A DNA stretch of 64,000 nt, from assembly GCF_003353055.1 (NCBI RefSeq), contig NZ_QKWJ01000004.1, forward strand, positions 186,001 through 250,000, in the 5' to 3' direction. The stretch comes from Cupriavidus lacunae. Its GTDB lineage: Bacteria; Pseudomonadota; Gammaproteobacteria; Burkholderiales; Burkholderiaceae. Within the stretch, counting starts at the first letter, position 1. Each line of letters starts with the position of its first letter. Under the pieces are notes generated by a model that saw only the letters and a list, made by a program, of their open reading frames with translations, was not told where the DNA came from and ran no database searches. Made by a program: the position numbers and the translations under genes. Shown in pieces: positions 10,475 through 22,679 of the stretch.

Positions 10475-11481
10475 GCAAGACCAACGCAACCACTAACACC
10501 AAGCCGAAGCTGAAGACCTCGGCAATGATCGCCTCCATCGCCGGGGAAGGGCAGGCGACCAGATCGGCCCCGTTCGGCCACGCCCTGGTAGAACTGGGCC
10601 GGCACAAGCAGAACGTGATCGGCATGACCGCCGACCTGGGCAAGTACACCGACCTGCATCTCTTTGCCCAGGCCTTCCCGGAGCGCTATTACCAGATGGG
10701 CATGGCCGAGCAGCTCCTGATGGGCGCCGCCGCTGGCTTCGCCCACGAGGGCGCGCAGCCCTTCGTCACCACCTATGCGGTGTTTGCGACGCGGCGCGCC
10801 TATGATTTCATGCACCAGACCATCGCCGAAGACAACCTCGACGTGAAGATCGTCTGCGCGCTGCCAGGGCTTACCACCGGCTATGGCCCCAGCCACCAGG
10901 CCGCGGAAGACCTGGCGCTGATGCGCGCCATGCCCAACATGACCGTGATCGACCCGTGCGACGCCATCGACATCGAGCAGATGGTGCCGGCCATCGCCGC
11001 CCACAAGGGGCCGGTGTACGCGCGCCTGCTGCGCGGCAATGTCCCGGTGGTGCTGGATGAGTATGACTACAAGTTCGAGCTGGGCAAGGCCAAGCTGCTG
11101 CGCGACGGCGCCGAAGTGCTGGTGATCTCGTCGGGCATCATGACGATGCGCGCGCTGGAGGTGGCCAAGGCGCTGGAGGCTGATCGTATCGGCGTGGCGG
11201 TGCTGCACGTGCCGACCATCAAGCCGCTGGACACCGAGACCATCCTGCGCGAGGCCAGGCGAAAAGGGCGCCTGGTGGTGGTGGCCGAGAACCATACCGT
11301 CATCGGCGGGCTTGGGGAGGCGGTGGCGACAACGTTGATGCAAGCGGGCGTCTCCGTGCCGTTTCGGCAAGTGGGGTTGCCAGACGCCTTCCTGGATGCC
11401 GGCGCGCTGCCCACGTTGCACGATCGCTATGGCATCTCGGCGAGCGTGATGGGTGAGGCGATCAAGGGGTGGATTGCCTAG
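10471..11481 (+). CDS. Transketolase, C-terminal (pyrimidine-binding) subunit
   Basis: 336 residues, the pyrimidine-binding plus C-terminal domains of transketolase. The catalytic Glu lies in the YYQMGMAEQLLMGAAAG segment and the aromatic pocket in PFVTTYAVFATRRAYD; GYGPSHQAAEDLALMRAMP and the C-terminal VVVAENHTVIGGLGEAV are family hallmarks. ATG 10471 overlaps the preceding stop by ATGA. A Lys/Thr-rich extension of about 25 residues precedes the conserved core. It completes the SDR-MFS-transketolase operon, which ends at the hairpin near 11540. Confidence 0.9.
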   Translation: MSKTNATTNTKPKLKTSAMIASIAGEGQATRSAPFGHALVELGRHKQNVIGMTADLGKYTDLHLFAQAFPERYYQMGMAEQLLMGAAAGFAHEGAQPFVTTYAVFATRRAYDFMHQTIAEDNLDVKIVCALPGLTTGYGPSHQAAEDLALMRAMPNMTVIDPCDAIDIEQMVPAIAAHKGPVYARLLRGNVPVVLDEYDYKFELGKAKLLRDGAEVLVISSGIMTMRALEVAKALEADRIGVAVLHVPTIKPLDTETILREARRKGRLVVVAENHTVIGGLGEAVATTLMQAGVSVPFRQVGLPDAFLDAGALPTLHDRYGISASVMGEAIKGWIA

Positions 11482-11539
11482 CAACCTGCTTTGCCCGCTG
11501 CCTGTCAGTGGGCGCCAGCCGTGAATCTGGCGTGAGAAA

Positions 11540-11565
11540 CGAAAGGGCAGGCGGATGCCCTTTCG
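11540..11565 (+). terminator. Terminator-like hairpin after the transketolase operon
   Basis: Perfect 10-base arms CGAAAGGGCA and TGCCCTTTCG with a six-base loop, 59 bases after the transketolase stop. Only a short T-containing tail (TCTGCTATGG) follows, so termination may be partial. Confidence 0.55.
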
Positions 11566-11663
11566 TCTGCTATGGTTAACAGGCCTGTTCGGCCAACGCG
11601 TCAGCCTTGTGCCGGCGCCGCCGGACGACGGTATGCGACAAGATGGGAGTCAAGGAGAACGAC

Positions 11664-12251
11664 ATGAATCCCGGCAAGCTGATCGTGGCGGCCGCACTTG
11701 CGGCCGCGGCCTGTGCGGCGATGGCACAGCCCGAAACCCGCGTGGATGTCGTGTCGGGCGTGGGCGCGTCCAAGACAACCGGCACGGTCAGGGCCACGGC
11801 TACGGTGGTGGCCATCGATGCCGCCACGCGCACCGTTTCGCTCAAGACCAAGCAGGGTAAGGTCACCGACGTACAGGTGGGCGACGACGTGCGCAATTTC
11901 GAGCAGCTCCGCGTGGGCGACAAGGTCAACGTCGAGTACACGCAGGCCTTGTCAGTGAGCCTGACCAGGCAGAGCGGCATGCGCTCCAGCACCGAACGTG
12001 AGATCGCGGACCGGGCCGCACCTGGCGGCAAGCCCGGCGGCATGGTCGGGCGCGAGGTGATGGTTACTGCCGATGTGGTGGCGGTCAATGCCAAGACCGG
12101 CATGGTGACGCTTAAAGGGCCCAGGGGCAGGATGGTGGACGTGCATGTCGAGGATCCGAAGCAACTGAAGGCGGTTCGCCCCGGTGAGCAGGTGCAGGCC
12201 GTCTACACCGAAGCCCTTGCCATTTCCGTCACGCCCAGGCATGCCCGCTGA
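11664..12251 (+). CDS. Exported protein with two repeated small beta domains
   Basis: 195 residues. ATG 11664 follows AAGGAGAACGAC. A Sec signal peptide is clear (KLIVAAALAAAACAAMAQ, cleavage near residue 22). The mature part holds two related units: ATATVVAIDAATRTVSLKTK with VNVEYTQALSVS, and VTADVVAVNAKTGMVTLKGP with VQAVYTEALAIS. Each is about 70 residues and looks like a small beta-barrel (OB/DUF5666-like). Periplasmic location is predicted; function is unknown. It is a single-gene unit convergent with the VWA operon. Confidence 0.75.
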   Translation: MNPGKLIVAAALAAAACAAMAQPETRVDVVSGVGASKTTGTVRATATVVAIDAATRTVSLKTKQGKVTDVQVGDDVRNFEQLRVGDKVNVEYTQALSVSLTRQSGMRSSTEREIADRAAPGGKPGGMVGREVMVTADVVAVNAKTGMVTLKGPRGRMVDVHVEDPKQLKAVRPGEQVQAVYTEALAISVTPRHAR

Positions 12252-12324
12252 GCGGCCGCGGCTGGCATGCCATCACCATCGCGCTGCCGTTGGCGCTGGC
12301 ATTTCCCTTTCGGCCGCGTTTTCC

Positions 12325-13410
12325 CTACATCACCCGCCCGAACCACCACAGCGACAACAGCCCCGCACAGGCCGCCAGCAACGCGCCCAGCGCGGCGAAG
12401 AGCGCGGTGATCTCGACCTGGCTGCGCTTGTCGAATGCCAGCCTGGCGTTGAGCGCCCGGTACACCTTCTTCAGCTCGGCGGCATCTTCGAGTCGAAAGT
12501 ACTCGGCCCCGGTTGCCTCGGCGACTTGCTTCAGGACTTTTTCGTCCAGCCTGACGCGCGCCGACCAGCCGTCGGCCGACAGCACCACGCCTTCGGTCGT
12601 GCCGACGCCCACGGTGTAGATGCGCACGCCGTGCGCGGCGGCAAGTTCCGCCGCCTGGATCGCGGCGGGGCCGGCGTTGCTTTCGCCGTCGGAGAACAGG
12701 ACGATCGCACCTGAAGCATAGGAGCCGGGCGCCACGGCGTCGTCGTCGGGAGAAGCCAGCCCGCCAGGCGCGTTGCCGGACGGCCGTGATTTCCTGGGCG
12801 GCGGCATGTCGTCGTTCATGAGGCGCTCGGCGTCGGCGCCCGCCTGCGGCAGCAGGGTCGTGAGCGCGATGAGCAGGCCGTTGCCCAGGGCGGTGCCGCC
12901 TTGCGGCTGCAGACGGTCGATCGCCGTGGCCACGGCTTCCCTGGCGCGGCTGGGGGCCTGCGCCACGGCGGCGGTGCCGGCCACCGCGACCACCCCGACA
13001 CTGACGGCGGCTGGCTGTGCGTCCAGCAGGACTTTGGCTGCCTGCTGGGCGGCGCGCAGGCGGTTGGGTTTGACGTCCTGCGCCCGCATGCTGCCGGACA
13101 AGTCCAGTACCAGGATCAGGGTCTCGATGCGCGAGGGCAGCATCATCACGGCCTGGGGACGGGCGATGGCGACGGTCAACGCGCTCAGCGCCAGCAGGGT
13201 CAGCGCGGGTGCCACGTGGCGGCGCCAGGGCGCGCCGCCCTGGATGGCAAGGCCGGCGGTCTTAAGGGCAGGGTAGTGCACAGGCGCGCGCCGCCGGCGC
13301 CGGTCCAGCCAGACATAACCGGTGGCCAGTATCAGGACGAGCGCGAACAGCCACAGCATGCCAGGCCACAGGAAGCTGAAGACGGGCAATCGGCTCACCG
13401 CATCGGTCAC
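12325..13410 (-). CDS. VWA-domain inner-membrane protein, BatA/BatB-like
   Basis: 361 residues. An N-terminal membrane segment (MLWLFALVLILATGYVWL) and a second one near residue 65 anchor a von Willebrand A domain with the metal-site motif DLSGSMRAQDV; a third hydrophobic segment ends the protein (ITALFAALGALLAACAGLLS). This is the BatA/B arrangement. An insertion rich in Pro/Asp (DDMPPPRKSRPSG) sits inside the VWA domain. The GTG start at 13410 is chosen because it overlaps the stop of the upstream DUF58 gene as GTGA. Last gene of the protease-MoxR-DUF58-VWA operon; probably a MoxR-dependent membrane assembly or stress factor. Confidence 0.85.
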   Translation of the reverse strand: MTDAVSRLPVFSFLWPGMLWLFALVLILATGYVWLDRRRRRAPVHYPALKTAGLAIQGGAPWRRHVAPALTLLALSALTVAIARPQAVMMLPSRIETLILVLDLSGSMRAQDVKPNRLRAAQQAAKVLLDAQPAAVSVGVVAVAGTAAVAQAPSRAREAVATAIDRLQPQGGTALGNGLLIALTTLLPQAGADAERLMNDDMPPPRKSRPSGNAPGGLASPDDDAVAPGSYASGAIVLFSDGESNAGPAAIQAAELAAAHGVRIYTVGVGTTEGVVLSADGWSARVRLDEKVLKQVAEATGAEYFRLEDAAELKKVYRALNARLAFDKRSQVEITALFAALGALLAACAGLLSLWWFGRVM

Positions 13411-14394
13411 GCCGCCCCCTTTGTTGCTCCCGCCACATTTGCCTCTCTGGGGGCGCCTTGTCGGCGGCGGCGCTCGCGGGCGAAGTTCAGCAGCGCCAGG
13501 TCCAGGCGGGCGTAGGTCGACAGCGTCAGGCACTCCACGCCGGCCCGCGCAAAACCCAGGCGCAGTTCGGCTTCGCGCGCCTCGGCGGCGGCGGCAAAGC
13601 GCTTCCGGAAGGCGGGGTCATGCGTGTCGACAAACATCTGCTCTCCGGTTTCGGCATCCTGCAGCACGACCAGTCCCAGGTCGGGCAAGGCCGTCTCCAG
13701 GGGATCGACCAGCCGCACGGCGACGACTTCATGACGCCGGGCCAGCATGCCGAGGGACGTTTGCCAGCCCGGGGCGCTGATAAAGTCAGAGACCACGAAC
13801 ATCACCGAGCGTCGTTTTGCGACAGCCCGCGCGCGCTCCAGCAGGTCGCGCAAGCGGGTGTCGCCCGGGGACGCGGCTGGCGTGGCCTGCATGCAGTGGA
13901 GCAGGTGCAGCAGCTGGCGACGCCCCGAGCGTGCCGGCACCACCGACGCGGCCGCGTCGGTTGCCCCGCCGTAGAGCACGGCGCCGACGCGGTTGCCATA
14001 GCGCGTCAGCAGCAGCGCCATGACGGTGGTGAAGTCGCTCAGCAGGTCGCGCTTGCGCACGCTGCCAGAGCCGAAGTCGATCGATCCGCTCAGGTCCAGC
14101 AGGAACCAGACCGAGATGTCGCGGTCTTCCTGGTACTCACGCACGTGGGGCGTCTGCAGCCGCGCGGTCACGTTCCAGTCGATGTGGCGCACGTCGTCGC
14201 CAGGGTGGTATTCGCGCAGGTCGGCAAGGTCCAGCCCAAAGCCACGAAACAGCGTGCGATAGTCGCCCTGCAGCAGGCCGTCGAGGCGGCGGACCACAGT
14301 CCATTCCAGCCGGCGCAGCAAGGCATCGGTCTGGCTTGCGCCGGCGCTGGCAGGCGCGCCGTCGGGTACGGCCTCGTCCGGGCCGTGCCGGCGC

Positions 14395-14417
<23 letters not shown>
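13407..14417 (-). CDS. DUF58-domain protein of a MoxR operon
   Basis: 336 residues. The DUF58 core is evident: REYHPGDDVRHIDWNVTAR followed by a VWA-like region with FLLDLSGSIDFG. In this family the protein works with the MoxR ATPase encoded just upstream and VWA proteins downstream. The start overlaps the MoxR gene end by 23 bases and its stop overlaps the VWA start, so the three genes are tightly coupled. Cytoplasmic; no membrane segment is seen. The biochemical role of the family is poorly defined. Confidence 0.88.
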
Positions 14418-15408
<991 letters not shown>

Positions 15409-15420
15409 GGGCCTCCGCGT

Positions 15421-16326
15421 CTAGAAAGGTGAAGATCCGATGGCTATGCCGGCGTTTTCGATCGTGGTGGCAAAGCCAATGCCGATGAAGGTGCCGGAAT
15501 TGCCCGGGTTGAGGATGGCGGTGACGATCCCCACCACCTCGCCGTCAAGGTTCACCAGCGGTCCGCCGGAGTTGCCTGGATTGACGGCGGCGTCGAACTG
15601 GATGAGCTTGTCCAGGCGCAGCTTGTTGTCCGGCGACACGAACTCGCGGTCGAGTCCGGACACCACGCCGGCGGACACCGACGGGCCGATGCCGAACGGG
15701 AAGCCGACCGCGATGACTTCGGTGCCCGGCGCGAGATCCCGGCTGGAGCCGAGTGTCGCCGCGGGCAGGTCGTCGGGAATGGACTTGGCCTGGATGACGG
15801 CGAGGTCTTTCTCGGGGATCGCCTGCAGCACCGAGGCCTCGGACGTCTGACCGTCGTGGAACGTAATTTCCAGGCGCCGGGCGCCGGCGATGACGTGGTA
15901 GCTGGTGAGGATGACGCCGCGCTCGGTCACGACCACGCCCGAACCGATGTGCCGTGGTTCTGACTTGGCTTCGGGGCGTTCGCCAGAGGCGAGCTCATCG
16001 CGCGGGGTGGATGGGGACGGCGGGGAGGATTCAGGTGGCGTGGCAGGGACATCACGCCTGGCCTGGGGGGCGGAAGCCGCCTCCGCAACTTTCTCTGCCG
16101 GCGCAAAACTGCGAATTTCCACCACCGATTCACGCACCGCCTCTGCCGCCCTGGCCGTGCGCGATGGCAGGCTCTTGCTCTCCAGCGTGTGCAGCACCGC
16201 AGAGTCGATGTCGCGTTGCGTGAGCATGCGCTGCTTCGGCTGCAGCAGCCAGGCGGAACCCACCGCTACCGAGACAATCACCGCGACGGCTGCCGAGACC
16301 CATCCGTAGATCGTCACCCGTTTCAT
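15421..16326 (-). CDS. Membrane-anchored trypsin-like serine protease (DegP/DegS-like) without PDZ domain
   Basis: 301 residues. One N-terminal membrane helix (about 8-28) anchors a Pro/Ser-rich linker (PPESSPPSPSTP, about 95-120) and an S1C protease domain. The triad is visible: His in ILTSYHVIAGA, Asp in PEKDLAVIQ and Ser in NPGNSGGPLV. The protein ends about 40 residues after the Ser, so the PDZ domain of DegP/DegS is missing. ATG 16326 was chosen because the longer upstream frame is not family-like. First gene of the operon running into moxR; divergent to the second VWA gene. A periplasmic quality-control role is inference. Confidence 0.85.
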   Translation of the reverse strand: MKRVTIYGWVSAAVAVIVSVAVGSAWLLQPKQRMLTQRDIDSAVLHTLESKSLPSRTARAAEAVRESVVEIRSFAPAEKVAEAASAPQARRDVPATPPESSPPSPSTPRDELASGERPEAKSEPRHIGSGVVVTERGVILTSYHVIAGARRLEITFHDGQTSEASVLQAIPEKDLAVIQAKSIPDDLPAATLGSSRDLAPGTEVIAVGFPFGIGPSVSAGVVSGLDREFVSPDNKLRLDKLIQFDAAVNPGNSGGPLVNLDGEVVGIVTAILNPGNSGTFIGIGFATTIENAGIAIGSSPF

Positions 16327-16398
16327 CGCAGCCCCCGGTCCCGTCCCGCCGTGGAAAATACAGTACCATCCTCTTACCCACGCGCCAAGGAGCAGGGG

Positions 16399-17463
16399 AT
16401 GCAGTTTCTCTGGCCGCAAATGCTCTGGCTGCTGCTTGTGCTCCCGGTGCTGGCAGCCGCTTACCTGTACCTGCTCGCGCGGCGCAAAAAGGGCGCGGTG
16501 CTTTATGCAAGCCTTGCATTGCCCCGCGCCGCCCTGGGCCCGCGCCAGCGGCTGCGGCGCCACATCCCGCCCATGCTGTTCCTGCTTGCGCTGGCCGCGG
16601 CCCTGCTGGCCTGCGCCCGCCCCAGCGCCACCGTCACCCTGCCGGCCGACACCGTCACCCTGGTGCTGGCCATGGACGTCTCCCGCAGCATGGAGGCCAC
16701 CGACGTGGCCCCCACCCGCATCAGCGCCGCCCAGCAGGCCGCCCGCGACCTGATCGTGGGGCTGCCGGCCAGCGTGCGCCTGGGCATCGTGTCCTTCGCC
16801 GCCACCGCGGCCGTGGTGCTGCCGCCCACCGACAACCGGCAGGACATGCTCGACGCGATCGAACGCTTCCAGCTACAGCGCGGCACGGCGACCGGCAGCG
16901 GACTGTTCCAGGCGCTGGCCGTGCTGTTTCCGGACGCCGGGATCGATCTGGAGGTGATCCTGTTCGGCAGCGCGTCGGACCGTTCCGGGCGCGGCACGTC
17001 GCTTGACGAGGCCGCCGCGGCCGACGCCGCCCGCAGAAAACGCGAGCAGGAGCAGCCGGCGGCGCAGCCCGGCTCCTACCGGCACGGCGCGGTGATCCTG
17101 CTCAGCGATGGCCGCCGTACCACCGGCCCGGACCCCATAGAGGCTGCGCGCATGGCCGCCCAGCGTGGCGTTCGCGTCTATACCGTGGGTTTCGGTTCGC
17201 CCCAGAGTGGCGCCGTGGCGGAGTCGAGCCTGTCTTTCTTCATGCAGCTCGATGAGCCCGCCTTGCGCGCGGTCGCGACCATCACGGGCGGCGAGTACTT
17301 CCAGGCAGGCTCGGCTGCCGACCTGACTCAGGTGTATCGGCAGCTCAGCGCGCGCTTTGCGCTAGAGCGCAAGGAGACCGAGGTGGGCGCATTGTTTGCC
17401 GGGGTCTCAGTGCTGCTGCTCGCGGTGGCGTGCGGGCTTTCGATGTTGTGGTTCCGGCGGTGA
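16399..17463 (+). CDS. VWA-domain inner-membrane protein, BatA-like (second copy)
   Basis: 354 residues. Two N-terminal membrane segments (FLWPQMLWLLLVLPVLAAAY and MLFLLALAAALLACA), a VWA domain with DVSRSMEATDVAPTR, and a C-terminal membrane segment give the BatA layout. The metal-site motif has DVSRS instead of the usual DxSGS, a conservative change. It is a diverged paralogue of the VWA protein at 12325-13410 and is transcribed away from the protease operon, so the two units share a 72-base divergent promoter region. ATG 16399 follows AAGGAGCAGGGG. Confidence 0.87.
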   Translation: MQFLWPQMLWLLLVLPVLAAAYLYLLARRKKGAVLYASLALPRAALGPRQRLRRHIPPMLFLLALAAALLACARPSATVTLPADTVTLVLAMDVSRSMEATDVAPTRISAAQQAARDLIVGLPASVRLGIVSFAATAAVVLPPTDNRQDMLDAIERFQLQRGTATGSGLFQALAVLFPDAGIDLEVILFGSASDRSGRGTSLDEAAAADAARRKREQEQPAAQPGSYRHGAVILLSDGRRTTGPDPIEAARMAAQRGVRVYTVGFGSPQSGAVAESSLSFFMQLDEPALRAVATITGGEYFQAGSAADLTQVYRQLSARFALERKETEVGALFAGVSVLLLAVACGLSMLWFRR

Positions 17464-17482
17464 ATATGAGCACCAACTGGTG

Positions 17483-17502
17483 ATTGGTGAAATCTCGCCA
17501 GT
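17483..17502 (+). promoter_or_regulatory. Degenerate activator site in front of the sigma-54 regulator gene
   Basis: ATTGGTGA, four bases, TCGCCAGT. This matches in 14 of 16 arm positions the perfect palindrome at 19729-19752 and has the same four-base spacer. It lies 57 bases before the preferred start of the regulator, a position suited to autorepression or autoactivation. Confidence 0.55.
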
Positions 17503-17559
17503 GACGATATGCTGAACAACAGGTCAACGCTTTCACCGGTTCTCGCCGAGGGCTGCCTC

Positions 17560-19711
<2,152 letters not shown>

Positions 19712-19728
19712 GCTTGTACAGGAGTTCG

Positions 19729-19752
19729 CCATTGGCGAAAAATCGCCAATGG
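19729..19752 (+). promoter_or_regulatory. Upstream activator sequence (perfect palindrome) for the sigma-54 promoter
   Basis: Arms CCATTGGCGA and TCGCCAATGG, perfectly inverted around AAAA. Its centre is about 77 bases upstream of the predicted start site, the classic place for an enhancer-binding protein. No T-run follows, so a terminator is less likely. A degenerate copy lies at 17483-17502. Confidence 0.7.
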
Positions 19753-19790
19753 GCAACCTTAAAAGTCCCTTTAAATTCAATATATTGCCG

Positions 19791-19807
19791 TTGGCTTAGT
19801 AATTGCC
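19791..19807 (+). promoter_or_regulatory. Sigma-54 (-24/-12) promoter of the ior operon
   Basis: TTGGC at 19791-19795 and TTGC at 19803-19806 place the invariant GG (19793-19794) and GC (19805-19806) exactly ten bases apart, as required for RpoN promoters. Predicted transcription start is near 19818, leaving a leader of about 145 bases before the GTG at 19963. Confidence 0.7.
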
Positions 19808-19962
19808 TCAGACATCGTTCGACCAGTCGAGGGAACGGGCGAGACGCCCGGCATGATCTTCGAGAACCTTGACATCAGAGCCATGGCTGCGTCGCCAGGT
19901 ATCCCGCAGGGCGACGCAGCGAAAGAGCGTTTACCCAACGCCATTAAGCGCGGAGGCGGACC

Positions 19963-20424
19963 GTGATCAAGCTGACAGTCAATGGGAAAATGCGGCAGGT
20001 GGACGTTGTCCCCGACATGCCCCTGCTCTGGGTGCTGCGGGACGAGCTGGGCATCACGGGGCCGAAATACGGCTGCGGCATCGCGCAATGCGGCGCCTGC
20101 ACGGTGCATATCGACGGCCAGGCGGTGCGATCCTGCCAGATGCGCATCGGCGACCTCGGGAAGCGGGCGGTGACCACCATCGAAGGGTTGGGCGCGAAGT
20201 CCCTGCATGTCGTGCAAAGGGCCTGGATCGAACATCAGGTGCCGCAGTGCGGTTACTGCCAGTGTGGGCAGATCATGCAGGCAGCGGCGCTGCTGGCGGC
20301 CAATCCGAAGCCATCGGATGACGATATCAACACAGCCATGTCCGGCAACCTGTGCCGCTGCGGTACCTATGAGCGTATCCGTACCGCGATCCACGCGGCC
20401 GCCGCCAAACTGTCGGAGAAGTGA
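19963..20424 (+). CDS. iorA: [2Fe-2S] subunit of isoquinoline-1-oxidoreductase-type molybdenum hydroxylase
   Basis: 153 residues, the usual length for IorA-type subunits. The plant-type [2Fe-2S] cluster ligands are Cys38, Cys43, Cys46 and Cys58 ([17 protein letters not shown]); the second cluster uses CGYCQCG (from 96) and CRCGTY (from 131). It passes electrons from the molybdenum subunit encoded next. The GTG start at 19963 has GGAGGCGGACC in front. First gene of a three-gene operon under a predicted sigma-54 promoter. The true substrate (isoquinoline, quinoline, aldehyde or other) cannot be fixed from sequence. Confidence 0.88.
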   Translation: MIKLTVNGKMRQVDVVPDMPLLWVLRDELGITGPKYGCGIAQCGACTVHIDGQAVRSCQMRIGDLGKRAVTTIEGLGAKSLHVVQRAWIEHQVPQCGYCQCGQIMQAAALLAANPKPSDDDINTAMSGNLCRCGTYERIRTAIHAAAAKLSEK

Positions 20425-20425
20425 G

Positions 20426-22669
20426 ATGGACGAGATCGTCAGCAAGCCCGGTCGCCGCTCCTTCCTGATTGGCTCGGCCGCCGTCGCCGGCGGCGTCGTG
20501 TTCGGGCCCTATGTCTTCGCCAGGGGTGCCGCCGGTGCACCGAAGGCCGCAGCGAAGCCGGTCTCGATCACTCCGTGGGTCAGGATCAGCCCCGACAAGA
20601 TCACCCTGATCACGCCGCACGCCGACGTCGGACAAGGCGCGGTCGCGGGCCAGGCTATTTTCCTGGCGGAGGAGATGGATCTCGACCTTGGCCAGTTTGA
20701 AACCGATTTCGGCCCGACCGACAAGGCGTACTACAACACCGCGCTGGTGGATGAACTGATTCCGTTCCTCAGCACTGACCACAGCCCCGAAGCCGAGGCC
20801 GCGCGCGCGGGCGCAAGAAAAATGCTCAAGGACGGTGGCATGCAGCTCACCGGCGGCTCGAGCACCATTCCGGACAGCTACACCAAGCTACGCGAGGCTG
20901 GCGCGATCGCGCGCGAGACCTTGAAGGCCGCCGCGGCCAGGCGCACCGGCATTGCCGTCGACAAGCTGCGTACCGCATCCGCGGCGGTGATCCTGCCCAA
21001 CGGCAGGAAGATTCGCTATGTCGATCTCGCTGCCGAGGCAGCCAAAGTGCCGCCGGTGCAGGATGTCGGGCTGCGCGATCCATCGCAGTGGCGCCTGATC
21101 GGCAAGCCCACGCAGCGGCTGGATATCGCATCGAAATCCACCGGCCAGCTCAGGTTCGGCATCGATCAGTCTGTGCCGGGCATGGCTTTCGCAACGGTCA
21201 AGATGAATCCGAACAAGGGCGCGCCGTTGCAGTCATTCGACGCGGGCAAGGCCGAGCGCATGCCGGGGGTGAAGAAGATCCTGCCGATCACCAACGGCTT
21301 CGCCGTGGTCGCGACCAATACCTGGTATGCGATGCAGGCAGCGAATGCGGTGGAGTGCAAGTGGGCCGCGGCCACCGACTATCCGCCCGAGCAGGCCCAG
21401 CACTGGGCCGCCGTCGAAGCCGCATTCGCGCCGGACAACGTCGACAAGGTCTGGCGCAACGAGGGCGACGTGGAAGGCGCGTTGCAGGGCGTCAGGGTGA
21501 TCGAGGCCGAGTATCGCGCACCGTATGTCGCGCATCAGCCGCTCGAACCGCTGAACGCGATCGCCATCGTTCGCGACGACGGCATCGAGCTGTGGACCAG
21601 TCACCAGATGCCTGCCGTCGTGCAGGGCATCGCCGCCTCCATCACCGGACACAAGCCGGAGCAGGTCGTGCTGCACAACCAATGGGCTGGCGGCAGCTTC
21701 GGTCATCGCCTTGAATTCGAGAACATCCGCGCAGTCGTGCAGATCGCCAGCAAGATGCGCGGCACGCCGGTCAAGCTGGTGTTTTCGCGCGAGGAGGATT
21801 TCCTGCAAGATTTCCCGCGCCATATCGGCATGGCGCGCAACCGCGGCGTGGTCAAGGATGGCAAGATCGTCGCGGTGGACTTTCATGTCGCCACCAGTTC
21901 GGCCGTGGGGTCGCAGTTCAGCCGCATGGGAATGAAGGCGGCTGGGGCAGACGGTCAAATTCCGCTTGGGACCGGGAACCTCCAGTACGACATCCCGAAC
22001 TTCAGAATGACGGGCTACCAGGTCAAGGGCACCTCGCCGTGCTCGTCGTGGCGCTCGGTTGGCGCTTCCACTGGCGGCTTCTTCGGTGATGCCTTTATTG
22101 ATGAATTGCTGTACGCGGCAGGGGTCGATCCACTCAAGGGTCGAATCGACCTGTGCAAGAACGCATTGCACCGCAAGGTACTGGAGGCCGTCGGCGAAAT
22201 GTCCGGCTGGAATGGCCTGCGGCCAGCCAACAGTCGGGGGCGAGGCGTGGCTTTCACCGAATCCTTTGGCGTCCCCGTAGCCGAGGTGATTGAGGTCTCC
22301 GCGACTGAGAAGGGTGCCATCCGCCTCGAGAAGGTCTGGGTGGCTGCCGTTGTCGGCAAGGTCATTGACCCGGTCAACTTCGAAAACCTGGTCCAGGGTG
22401 GTGTCGTCTGGGCGCTAGGGCACGCCATGAATTGCGAACTGACCTACGCGAACGGCATGGTGCAGCAGCGCAACTTCAACCAGCATGAGGGCATGCGCAT
22501 GTTCCAGTGCCCCAGGATAGAAGTGCGCGGCATCGAAGCCGGCCCGATACGGGGAATTGGCGAGCCGCCCGTGCCCCCGGCGGCGCCGGCGCTGGCTAAT
22601 GCGATTTTCGCAGCCACTGGCAAGCGCCTGCGCGAAATGCCGTTCAACAAGTTCGTCGAGTTCGTTTGA
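20426..22669 (+). CDS. iorB: Molybdopterin-binding large subunit of isoquinoline-1-oxidoreductase-type hydroxylase
   Basis: 747 residues. The N-terminus carries a twin-arginine signal (GRRSFLIGSAAVAGG, Arg10-Arg11), so the folded enzyme is exported. Molybdopterin motifs include NQWAGGSFGHRLE, SWRSVGASTGGFFGDAFIDE and the C-terminal IRGIGEPPVPPAAPALANA, whose Glu in GxGE is the expected catalytic base. This is the single-chain IorB/aldehyde-dehydrogenase type with no FAD subunit. It starts one base after the iorA stop and is followed by a c-type cytochrome, the expected electron acceptor. Confidence 0.88.
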   Translation: MDEIVSKPGRRSFLIGSAAVAGGVVFGPYVFARGAAGAPKAAAKPVSITPWVRISPDKITLITPHADVGQGAVAGQAIFLAEEMDLDLGQFETDFGPTDKAYYNTALVDELIPFLSTDHSPEAEAARAGARKMLKDGGMQLTGGSSTIPDSYTKLREAGAIARETLKAAAARRTGIAVDKLRTASAAVILPNGRKIRYVDLAAEAAKVPPVQDVGLRDPSQWRLIGKPTQRLDIASKSTGQLRFGIDQSVPGMAFATVKMNPNKGAPLQSFDAGKAERMPGVKKILPITNGFAVVATNTWYAMQAANAVECKWAAATDYPPEQAQHWAAVEAAFAPDNVDKVWRNEGDVEGALQGVRVIEAEYRAPYVAHQPLEPLNAIAIVRDDGIELWTSHQMPAVVQGIAASITGHKPEQVVLHNQWAGGSFGHRLEFENIRAVVQIASKMRGTPVKLVFSREEDFLQDFPRHIGMARNRGVVKDGKIVAVDFHVATSSAVGSQFSRMGMKAAGADGQIPLGTGNLQYDIPNFRMTGYQVKGTSPCSSWRSVGASTGGFFGDAFIDELLYAAGVDPLKGRIDLCKNALHRKVLEAVGEMSGWNGLRPANSRGRGVAFTESFGVPVAEVIEVSATEKGAIRLEKVWVAAVVGKVIDPVNFENLVQGGVVWALGHAMNCELTYANGMVQQRNFNQHEGMRMFQCPRIEVRGIEAGPIRGIGEPPVPPAAPALANAIFAATGKRLREMPFNKFVEFV

Positions 22670-22679
22670 GGGGGCAAAC

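Noticed and set aside
19729-19752. Perfect palindrome as a terminator of the activator gene
   Set aside because: No T-run after it, correct distance to a -24/-12 promoter, and a related copy in front of the activator gene indicate a protein site.
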